DNA of 27,906 bases from contig DJPN01000023.1 in the NCBI GenBank assembly GCA_002438565.1, positions 1-27,906 of the forward strand. Reading direction: 5' to 3'. Below, one piece after another: positions 22,324 to 27,906 of the stretch. The number at the start of each line of letters is the position of its first letter. Position 1 is the stretch's first letter. Origin of the DNA: Alphaproteobacteria bacterium UBA6411 (GTDB lineage Bacteria > Pseudomonadota > Alphaproteobacteria > CAAGCB01 > CAG-977). The notes beneath the pieces were generated by a model. That model worked only from the letters and a program-made list of their open reading frames with translations, was not told where the DNA came from and made no database searches. Both the position numbers and the translations under genes were made by a program.

Positions 22324-25068
22324 GTGGAAAATACCGTAAAAGAAAATTCAATATCGCCCATCGGTATTGAAGAGGAAATGAAGAGTTCTTATCTGGCTTA
22401 CGCGATGAGCGTTATCGTTTCACGCGCTTTGCCCGATGTGCGCGACGGGTTGAAACCCGTTCACCGCCGCATTTTGTACGCCATGCACGAAGGCGGGTAC
22501 GATTATGGCAAACCGTTCCGTAAATCCGCCCGTATCGTCGGGGATGTGATGGGTAAATACCACCCCCACGGCGACGCCGCCATTTACGAAGCCATGGTGC
22601 GTATGGCGCAGGATTTTTCCATGCGTGTTCCCTTGATTTCTTCGCAGGGCAACTTCGGTTCAATCGACGGCGATTCCGCGGCGGCCATGCGTTATACGGA
22701 AGCTCGTCTGGGGCTTGCGGCGCACGTTTTGCTGGACGACATCGACAAGGAAACCGTCAACTTTATTCCGAACTATGACGAAACGGTCATGGAGCCGTCC
22801 GTTCTGCCCGCGCGTTTCCCGAACATTTTGGTCAATGGGGCAGGCGGTATCGCCGTTGGTATGGCTACCAACATTCCGCCTCATAACTTGGGGGAAGTGA
22901 TTGATGCCGCTATTGCCTATGTCGACAATCCTCAAGTTACGGCGGAAGAACTGCTTGACATCGTTCCGGGACCCGATTTTCCGACAGGCGGATTGATTTT
23001 GGGACGATCGGGCTCGCGTTCGACGGAACTGACGGGACGCGGTTCCATCATTATGCGCGCCAGAACGCAAATTGAAGAAATCCGTAAAGACCGCTGGGCG
23101 ATTATCGTGACGGAAATTCCGTATCAGGTCAACAAAGCCGCGATGATTTCCCGCATCGCCGAACTGGTGCGCGACAAAACAATCGAAGGCATTGCCGACA
23201 TTCGCGATGAATCCGACAGGCAGGGCATCCGCGTTGTGATTGAAATCAAACGCGAACATCATGCGGAAATCGTTTTAAACCAGCTGTTTAAATACACGGC
23301 TTTGCAAACGAATTTCGGCGCGAATATGATTGCCTTGAACGGCGGGCGTCCGCAGCTGATGAATCTGCGCGACATGATTGCCGCGTTTGTCGAATTCCGC
23401 GAAGAAGTCATTCGCCGCCGCACGATTTTCGACCTTGGCAAAGCGCGCGACCGCGCCCATTTGTTGGTCGGCTTAGCGATTGCGGTCGAAAACCTTGACC
23501 CTGTTATAGAACTGATTCGCAAAGCGCCGAACCGACCCGAAGCGAAAGCGGGATTGATGGGGCGGACTTGGGATGCGCGTGACATTGTGCCGCTGATTGA
23601 CTTGATTGACGATCCTGAATACGAAGCGGTTGACGGCATGTGCAAGCTGTCTGAAAAGCAAGCCGACGCCATTTTGGATTTGCGTCTGCACCGCTTGACA
23701 GGCTTGGAACGCGAAAAAATTCATAACGAATTGATTGAATTGGGCGGCGAAATCAAAGAATTGCTGTCGATTTTGGCTTCGCGCGAAAAACTGTACGGCA
23801 TTATGCGCGATGAATTCGTTGCCGTAAAAACAGAATTCGCGACACCGCGCCGCACAACCATCGAAGATGCCGAATTCGAACACGATATCGAAGATTTGAT
23901 TCAGCGCGAAGACATGGTTGTGACCGTGACCAACACGGGCTATATCAAACGCGTTCCGCTGTCGGCTTACCGTGCTCAAAAACGTGGCGGCAAGGGGCGC
24001 ACGGGCATGAACACACATGAAGAGGATTACATCACGAACCTGTTTGTCGCCAGCACGCATGCGCCGATGCTGTTTTTCTCGAACGCGGGGTTGGTGTACA
24101 AGATGAAAGTCTACCGTCTGCCTGTGGGTTCGCCGCAGTCGACGGGCAAGGCTTTGATTAACTTGCTGCCGTTAAAGCCAGAGGAGCGCATTACGACGAT
24201 TATGCGCTTGCCCGAAGACGAAAAGGAAGCTGAAAATCTGGACGTGATGTTTGCTACGCGTTCGGGCGGTGTGCGCCGCAACAAGCTTGCCGATTTTATT
24301 GACGTGAAAGCCAACGGCAAAATCGCGATGAAGCTGGACGAGGGCGACACCTTGATTGATGTGAAAATCTGCACGGACGAGCAAGACATTTTGCTGGCGG
24401 CCAAAGGCGGCAAATCCATTCGTTTTCCCGTTTCCGACGTACGCGTGTTTTCGGGCAGAACGTCCACGGGCGTTCGCGGCATCCGTTTGGGAGCCGGCGA
24501 CGAAGTGATCTCGATGTCCGTTTTGCGTCATACCGACACCGACATGGAAAAACGTTATGCTTATCTGAAAATGACGAAAGCTATGCGCCGTGATGCGGAC
24601 GATTCCGCCGTTTCCGACGATGCGGAAGCGTCAACGAATATGGTGCTGTCCGACGAGGAATTCGCCAAAATGCAAGCCGAAGAAGAATTCGTGCTGACCG
24701 TTACGGACAGCGGTTACGGCAAACGGACATCCGCTTACGAATACCGTATCACAGGCCGCGGCGGGCAGGGAGTCACGAACATTGACAACTCCAAACGCAA
24801 AGACAGTGTTGTTGCCTCGTTCCCTGTTTCGGACACCGCCCACGTTATGCTGGTGACAGACGCCGGCAAGCTTATCCGTATGCCCGTCAAAGACATCCGC
24901 ATAGCGGGACGCAACACCATGGGGGTTATCATGTTCCGATTGAACGATGCCGAACATGTCGTGTCCGCAACGTGTATTGAAGACTATGACGACGAAACGG
25001 AAGATACCGCCGAAGAAGCGGCTGATGCTCCTGTTGTCGATACTACGGAAACGGTCGAGGGCGAATAA
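22324..25068 (+). CDS. gyrA: DNA gyrase subunit A
   Basis: 914 residues from a GTG at 22324; the N-terminal 'ISPIGIEEEMKSSYLAYAMSVIVSRALPDVRDGLKP' (read in parts) aligns with E. coli GyrA, so the GTG is preferred to the later ATG at 22378. The ribosome site is weak. The catalytic Tyr lies in 'AAMRYTEARL'. In the quinolone region 'KYHPHGDAAIYEAMVRMAQ', Ala85 and Glu89 stand where E. coli has Ser83 and Asp87. The C-terminal beta-pinwheel contains the GyrA box 'QKRGGKGRTG' and repeats such as 'GGVRRNKLADF', 'GKSIRFPVSDVRVFSGRTSTGVRG' (in parts). An acidic tail follows. With GyrB it introduces negative supercoils. Its stop overlaps the coaD ATG by one base. Confidence 0.98.
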   Translation: MENTVKENSISPIGIEEEMKSSYLAYAMSVIVSRALPDVRDGLKPVHRRILYAMHEGGYDYGKPFRKSARIVGDVMGKYHPHGDAAIYEAMVRMAQDFSMRVPLISSQGNFGSIDGDSAAAMRYTEARLGLAAHVLLDDIDKETVNFIPNYDETVMEPSVLPARFPNILVNGAGGIAVGMATNIPPHNLGEVIDAAIAYVDNPQVTAEELLDIVPGPDFPTGGLILGRSGSRSTELTGRGSIIMRARTQIEEIRKDRWAIIVTEIPYQVNKAAMISRIAELVRDKTIEGIADIRDESDRQGIRVVIEIKREHHAEIVLNQLFKYTALQTNFGANMIALNGGRPQLMNLRDMIAAFVEFREEVIRRRTIFDLGKARDRAHLLVGLAIAVENLDPVIELIRKAPNRPEAKAGLMGRTWDARDIVPLIDLIDDPEYEAVDGMCKLSEKQADAILDLRLHRLTGLEREKIHNELIELGGEIKELLSILASREKLYGIMRDEFVAVKTEFATPRRTTIEDAEFEHDIEDLIQREDMVVTVTNTGYIKRVPLSAYRAQKRGGKGRTGMNTHEEDYITNLFVASTHAPMLFFSNAGLVYKMKVYRLPVGSPQSTGKALINLLPLKPEERITTIMRLPEDEKEAENLDVMFATRSGGVRRNKLADFIDVKANGKIAMKLDEGDTLIDVKICTDEQDILLAAKGGKSIRFPVSDVRVFSGRTSTGVRGIRLGAGDEVISMSVLRHTDTDMEKRYAYLKMTKAMRRDADDSAVSDDAEASTNMVLSDEEFAKMQAEEEFVLTVTDSGYGKRTSAYEYRITGRGGQGVTNIDNSKRKDSVVASFPVSDTAHVMLVTDAGKLIRMPVKDIRIAGRNTMGVIMFRLNDAEHVVSATCIEDYDDETEDTAEEAADAPVVDTTETVEGE

Positions 25069-25577
25069 TGGAACGGATAGGCGTTTATCCGGGAACGTTC
25101 GACCCGATAACGTACGGGCATTTAAATCTGGTCGACCGGGCAGCGGGCTTGGTCGACAGATTGATTATCGGCGTGGCGGTCAACGAACAGAAAAATTCGC
25201 TTTTTTCCGTGGAAGACCGTATTGAAATGACCAAAGCCGAAGTGCAGAAATTCGCGCACAAGAGCTCTATTGAAGTTAAGCCTCTGGTTGATACTCTGTT
25301 GGTCAATTTTGCCAAAGAAAATAACGCGCAAGTTATTTTCCGCGGGTTGCGCGCCGTGTCCGACTTTGAATATGAATTCAAAATGTGCGTGATGAATCGG
25401 CGTTTGGAGGAAAACATCGAAACCGTGTTTTTGATGGCGTCCGAAAAACATCAGTTCGTTTCATCCGTCTTTGTCAAGGAAATTTGCAAGCTGGGCGGCG
25501 ACATATCGACTTTTGTCACGCCCACCGTTGCCGAAAAACTGATTGCACGCTTTAAAGAATTGGGGGAGATTAAATGA
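25068..25577 (+). CDS. coaD: Phosphopantetheine adenylyltransferase
   Basis: 169 residues, normal length. It catalyses ATP + 4'-phosphopantetheine to dephospho-CoA, the penultimate step of CoA synthesis, as a hexamer in the cytoplasm. Seen: 'GVYPGTFDPITYGHLNLVDRA' (in parts) with the nucleotidyltransferase T-x-G-H motif, 'LLVNFAKENNAQVIFRGLRAVSDFEYEFKM' (in parts) with the substrate Arg, and 'FVSSVFVKEICKLGGDISTFV', the bacterial ISSS-like loop. The start overlaps the gyrA stop (TAATG) and the end overlaps the cyclophilin start (ATGA), so translation of the three genes is coupled. gyrA-coaD-ppi is a common alphaproteobacterial order. Confidence 0.97.
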   Translation: MERIGVYPGTFDPITYGHLNLVDRAAGLVDRLIIGVAVNEQKNSLFSVEDRIEMTKAEVQKFAHKSSIEVKPLVDTLLVNFAKENNAQVIFRGLRAVSDFEYEFKMCVMNRRLEENIETVFLMASEKHQFVSSVFVKEICKLGGDISTFVTPTVAEKLIARFKELGEIK

Positions 25578-26038
25578 GCGATAAAGAAATTTTACTGCTA
25601 GAATTAAAGGATGGCACTGTCGAAATCGAACTGCGTCCCGATTTGGCGCCGAAACACGTCGCCCGCATCAAAGAACTGGTCAAACAGGGGTTTTATGACG
25701 GATTGACGTTCCACCGCGTAATTGACGGTTTTATGGCTCAAACGGGCGATCCCGATGGTGACGGATGCGGCGGGAGCGGTATGTTGCTGCGCGCAGAATT
25801 TTCCAAAGAGCCGCACGTTCGCGGTACTTGCTCCATGGCGCGCGCAATGGACATTCACAGCGCGGACAGCCAGTTTTTCATTTGCTTTGACGCTTGCCCG
25901 TGGTTGGACGGTCAATACACCGTTTGGGGAAAAGTCATTAAAGGGATGGAATTCGTCGATAAAATCAAAAAAGGATCGGGTAATAACGGTATGGTGAAAG
26001 ATCCCGATAAAATCGTTGCTATGAAATTAAAAGCTTAA
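25574..26038 (+). CDS. ppi: Peptidylprolyl isomerase, cyclophilin type (cytoplasmic)
   Basis: 154 residues, no signal peptide. Cyclophilins isomerise Xaa-Pro bonds during folding. The active-site set is present: Arg in 'LTFHRVIDGFMAQTGDPDGDG' (in parts), the 'GTCSMARA' strand, 'DSQFFICFDACPWLDGQYTVWGKVI' (in parts) with the conserved Phe residues and the Trp of the peptide pocket. It starts at an ATGA overlap with coaD and is the last gene before a clear terminator, so it closes the ssb-gyrA-coaD-ppi unit. Confidence 0.95.
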   Translation: MSDKEILLLELKDGTVEIELRPDLAPKHVARIKELVKQGFYDGLTFHRVIDGFMAQTGDPDGDGCGGSGMLLRAEFSKEPHVRGTCSMARAMDIHSADSQFFICFDACPWLDGQYTVWGKVIKGMEFVDKIKKGSGNNGMVKDPDKIVAMKLKA

Positions 26039-26044
26039 CTTTTT

Positions 26045-26076
26045 AAGTCCTGTTCGTATTTTACACAGGACTTTTT
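26045..26076 (+). terminator. Terminator of the ssb-gyrA-coaD-ppi operon
   Basis: AAGTCCTGT (26045-26053) and ACAGGACTT (26065-26073) form a 9-bp perfect stem, followed by TTT, 7 bp after the ppi stop. Confidence 0.85.
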
Positions 26077-26107
26077 CATTCTCAAAAAAATAATCAACGG
26101 AAAGAGC

Positions 26108-27526
26108 ATGAATAACTTTAAAACCATTTTAATGACTTCCGTATTGACAACCCTTGCGGCGGGAAATGTTTATGCGGCGGAAGAAATCAAACCGAGCTTT
26201 GACTGCGCCAAAGCCAAAACAAGGGTTGAAAAACTGATTTGTTCCGATGCCGAACTGGCAAAGCTGGACAGGGAAATGAGCAGTGAATACCGCACGCTGG
26301 TGTCGGATAAAACGCTGGACGGGGAATTAAAAGAAATCCTTAAAAACAATCAGAAAAAATGGCTGGACAGCAGAGAAAAAACACCGTGTCTTGAAAATGA
26401 AGATGTTTCGGAGCAACAAAAGTGCATAAAACATGTGTATAGAATTCGAATAAAAGAAATAAATGATGACAAAAATGATTTTGCAGGAACTGGTCGTTTT
26501 ACTCCTATTTTTGACTGCTCAAAAGCTTTTATTAAAAGTGCAAAAATGGCTTGTTCGGATGCAGGAGTGATTCAATTGAACAAAAAAATGGATGCGCTGT
26601 ATAAAAAATGGCTAAGCGTATCCAAAAACAAGAAAGCTGTTATAGAAAACCAAAAAAAATGGAAAAACAATTGGTTTGTCCATTCCACAGGTTGCTCTTT
26701 AAAAATCGTCAGCATCGGTTCTGACGATCCTGCCGCCGTGCTTTGCGCCAAAAGGAAGCTTTCAGACCGCATTGAATTTATTGAAAACAAAATAAACAAC
26801 AAGCCGATTACCGTTTCGGACGACCAAATCGATCTGGCTTTAACCATGCGGTATGTTCAGGACGAGTTTATTCAGGAAAACGGCGCAATAAATTATAAAA
26901 GCTATTCAAAATTACCCTTCACAAAAAAAGAACAGAATTTTGTTTGCGACGCCGTTAAAAACGGACAATACGAAGATTATGTTTACCGGACGACAAGGAA
27001 GCAACAATATTTGGATATTTCAAAAGAAAAATTTTCTAAATTTATCAACGAAGACGGCTCTCTCACAATAGACAGAACATACTATGTTGATCGTGATTCA
27101 TTGAAATTTGGAAATTTAAAATACAGCGTTTATTCCGGCAGATATTTATTTGCTGATGAGCCTTTGCTTTTTCGAACAGAAGCTCAGGATAAAGGATGCC
27201 GCAACAAATTTATCGGAATATTTTATTCTCAAGGCATAGGAAAATTAGAAATACTCCGAGATTCTATTTACGGCGTTCCCGGAAAAATATATGACCTTGA
27301 ATGCAACGGTTCTCAAGATTTCATCATTATTGATCACAAAGCTTATCTGGTAACCAAAAATGCGGACAACAAAATCACCCAAGTCGACCGCATCAAGAGC
27401 GTCGAATGTCAGCGTCAAGGCTTTGTCTGCGATGAACAGTTCTTCACTATGTGCAAATACAATAACAATGTAGAATATATGTGCGAATGCAATAACGAGA
27501 TTGACTTTAACGGGCGGGGCGGGTAA
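26108..27526 (+). CDS. Secreted protein with tandem LprI-like (lysozyme-inhibitor-type) domains
   Basis: 472 residues. A signal peptide ends in 'GNVYA'. Two LprI/DUF1311-type units follow: about 30-115 ('FDCAKAKTRVEKLICSDAEL', 'LDREMSSEYRTL', 'NNQKKWLDSRE') and about 137-230 ('FDCSKAFIKSAKMACSDAGV', 'LNKKMDALYKKWL', 'ENQKKWKNNW'), each with the Cys pair and the Q-K-x-W helix of the family. Mycobacterial LprI inhibits lysozyme; whether this protein does is inference. The last 240 residues are a Tyr/Asn/Lys-rich region of unknown type with several Cys pairs and the ending 'CECNNEIDFNGRGG'. Base composition becomes clearly more A/T-rich from about 26400 on. It is monocistronic, with GGAAAGAG before the start and a terminator behind it. 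Confidence 0.82.
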   Translation: MNNFKTILMTSVLTTLAAGNVYAAEEIKPSFDCAKAKTRVEKLICSDAELAKLDREMSSEYRTLVSDKTLDGELKEILKNNQKKWLDSREKTPCLENEDVSEQQKCIKHVYRIRIKEINDDKNDFAGTGRFTPIFDCSKAFIKSAKMACSDAGVIQLNKKMDALYKKWLSVSKNKKAVIENQKKWKNNWFVHSTGCSLKIVSIGSDDPAAVLCAKRKLSDRIEFIENKINNKPITVSDDQIDLALTMRYVQDEFIQENGAINYKSYSKLPFTKKEQNFVCDAVKNGQYEDYVYRTTRKQQYLDISKEKFSKFINEDGSLTIDRTYYVDRDSLKFGNLKYSVYSGRYLFADEPLLFRTEAQDKGCRNKFIGIFYSQGIGKLEILRDSIYGVPGKIYDLECNGSQDFIIIDHKAYLVTKNADNKITQVDRIKSVECQRQGFVCDEQFFTMCKYNNNVEYMCECNNEIDFNGRGG

Positions 27527-27554
27527 TATAATCCTTGCTCATATTGTAAACGAA

Positions 27555-27582
27555 AGTCCTGCTTCGGCAGGGCTTTTTTTTT
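27555..27582 (+). terminator. Terminator of the LprI-domain gene
   Basis: AGTCCTGC (27555-27562) and GCAGGGCT (27567-27574) pair around a TTCG tetraloop, followed by a run of T to 27582. A textbook intrinsic terminator. Confidence 0.92.
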
Positions 27583-27610
27583 GCTTGCAATCCGTAACGA
27601 GAAATGGCAT

Positions 27611-27616
27611 TATAAT
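27611..27616 (+). promoter_or_regulatory. -10 element of the putative antitoxin RNA promoter
   Basis: A perfect TATAAT. The best -35 match, TTGCAA (27585-27590), is 20 bp away, so the -35 is weak or spaced unusually. The expected transcript start is about 27622-27624. Confidence 0.5.
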
Positions 27617-27619
27617 AAG

Positions 27620-27629
27620 TGCTTAGATG
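27620..27629 (+). repeat. Direct repeat copy A (TGCTTAGATG)
   Basis: An exact 10-bp match to 27747-27756. This copy lies at the expected 5' end of the plus-strand short RNA. Because the other copy is read on the opposite strand by the small hydrophobic ORF, the two RNAs would be complementary here. Confidence 0.7.
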
Positions 27630-27677
27630 GCTAAAAATAATCCCCCCAAGGTGCGCTAACACCAAGGGGGGCTTTTT
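27623..27677 (+). ncRNA. Putative antisense antitoxin RNA (about 55 nt)
   Basis: The stretch between the TATAAT box and the terminator U-tract would give a short RNA of about 55 nt made of a free 5' tail and one strong stem-loop. Its 3' part is fully complementary to the 3' end of the hydrophobic-peptide mRNA, and its 5' tail carries the repeat that is complementary to codons 2-5 of that mRNA. This is how RNA II of the par/Fst systems is built. It contains a 10-codon frame without a ribosome site, probably meaningless. Expression is unproven. Confidence 0.5.
27642..27677. terminator. Shared bidirectional terminator
   Basis: CCCCCC-AA-GGTG (27642-27653) and CACC-AA-GGGGGG (27660-27671) pair around a CGCTAA loop with one AA/AA internal loop. 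T-tracts follow on the plus strand (27673-27677) and, as ATTATTTTTA, on the minus strand, so it can stop both converging transcripts. Confidence 0.85.
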
Positions 27678-27679
27678 CG

Positions 27680-27760
27680 TTACATAGCTTCTTTTATGAA
27701 GCTAAGCAAGAAAGTGAGAGTTAGCACCAAAAGTGCTAACGCTTTTTGCTTAGATGACAT
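27680..27760 (-). CDS. Small hydrophobic peptide, putative type I toxin (26 aa)
   Basis: A 26-codon frame with start ATG at 27760 and stop TAA at 27680-27682. It has the best ribosome site of the region, AGGAGG (27770-27765) four bases before the ATG. The peptide has a Lys-containing N-terminus (MSSKQK), one uninterrupted hydrophobic span of about 16 residues (ALALLVLTLTFLLSFI) and a short charged end (KEAM), the plan of Fst/Ldr/TisB-like membrane toxins. A hairpin with 8-bp arms (27720-27727 with 27733-27740) lies inside the frame, and upstream TTTCC can pair with the GGAAA that overlaps the ribosome site, which could hide it. It faces the short antisense RNA across a common terminator. I recognise no family; it could also be a harmless small membrane protein. 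Confidence 0.55.
   Translation of the reverse strand: MSSKQKALALLVLTLTFLLSFIKEAM
27747..27756 (+). repeat. Direct repeat copy B (TGCTTAGATG)
   Basis: Second exact copy of the 10-bp repeat, lying over codons 2-5 of the minus-strand small ORF, where its complement is CATCTAAGCA. Confidence 0.7.
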
Positions 27761-27797
27761 ATTTCCTCCTTTTTAAAAAGTGGAAAAAAGCATCAGG

Positions 27798-27878
27798 CAA
27801 AAAGCCCGGGTTGCGGTCTGATCGCCCGACGCCGACGACAGTTCTATAACAAGAACGGTCGGAACGCAACGCTTTTTG
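27798..27878. other. Long interrupted hairpin upstream of the small hydrophobic ORF
   Basis: CAAAAAGC (27798-27805) pairs with GCTTTTTG (27871-27878) and GTTGCG (27810-27815) with CGCAAC (27865-27870), leaving a CCGG bulge. Within it CCGAC/GTCGG (27832-27836 with 27858-27862) and GTTCT/AGAAC (27841-27845 with 27852-27856) extend the structure. On the minus strand it would be either the structured 5' leader of the small peptide mRNA or the end of a transcript coming from beyond 27906. No coding frame is convincing from 27761 to the right edge. Confidence 0.55.
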
Positions 27879-27906
27879 ATAAGGTGGCGATTGCTCTCAT
27901 TCAAAA

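Noticed and set aside
27627..27659. 10-codon frame (MAKNNPPKVR) on the putative antitoxin RNA
   Set aside because: No ribosome-binding site, and it runs into the terminator stem; more likely chance.
27720..27740. CIRCE-like element (GTTAGCAC-N5-GTGCTAAC)
   Set aside because: The arms resemble the HrcA operator, but the spacing is far too short and it lies inside the small ORF rather than before a chaperone gene.
1..27906. tRNA, rRNA, CRISPR arrays, insertion sequences
   Set aside because: No T-loop/CCA patterns, rRNA landmarks, regularly spaced repeats or transposase-like frames were noticed while reading the window.

Overview
The window looks like chromosomal DNA of a moderate-GC alphaproteobacterium. 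The best support is gene order. ssb, gyrA, coaD and a cytoplasmic cyclophilin run head to tail with overlapping ends, and recG lies divergent from mfd; both arrangements are familiar from alphaproteobacteria. The mix of a large secreted beta-helical protein, LprI-type and TRL-type envelope proteins, Sel1 repeats and a RhuM protein suggests a host- or gut-associated lineage, but that is inference. No rRNA, tRNA, CRISPR array, insertion sequence or prophage was seen.

Layout. 1-1857 (-) is the N-terminal part of a large exported adhesin or autotransporter-like protein that runs off the left edge. 1986-4064 (-) is recG, divergent from a co-directional run (4142-11173, +): mfd, purU, a secreted Sel1-repeat protein, an alpha/beta hydrolase and a TIGR04076 protein. 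11174-12649 (-) holds a two-gene flagellar stator operon (motA-motB, PomAB-like), divergent from a PAS-GAF-PAS-GGDEF-EAL protein that overlaps an exported nitroreductase-like gene (to 15907, +). 15904-16629 (-) is a membrane-anchored AsmA/DUF748-like protein. 16724-17051 carries a promoter, about 270 nt of strongly self-complementary RNA and a terminator, directly before a small TRL lipoprotein gene. 17393-18355 (-) is rhuM, bracketed by two near-identical terminator hairpins. 18479-20560 (-) is an ADP-forming acetate-CoA ligase, divergent from a LivK-like binding protein with an 18-bp perfect palindrome in its leader. 21811-26038 (+) is ssb-gyrA-coaD-ppi, closed by a terminator. 26108-27526 (+) is a secreted protein with two LprI domains.

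The most interesting part is the right edge (27555-27880), where no conventional gene is annotated. A 26-codon hydrophobic ORF with a strong ribosome-binding site on the minus strand faces a short plus-strand RNA with a perfect TATAAT box. The two converge on one bidirectional terminator and share a 10-bp direct repeat that makes the short RNA complementary to the start of the hydrophobic ORF. This is the architecture of the par/Fst class of type I toxin-antitoxin systems. I do not recognise the peptide sequence, so it may be a new family.

Functional links: recG, mfd, ssb and gyrA give a strong DNA-repair and replication theme. motAB beside a c-di-GMP synthase/phosphodiesterase suggests local control of motility. 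The remaining genes are mostly envelope or metabolic. Function calls come from reading the translations by eye, without database searches.
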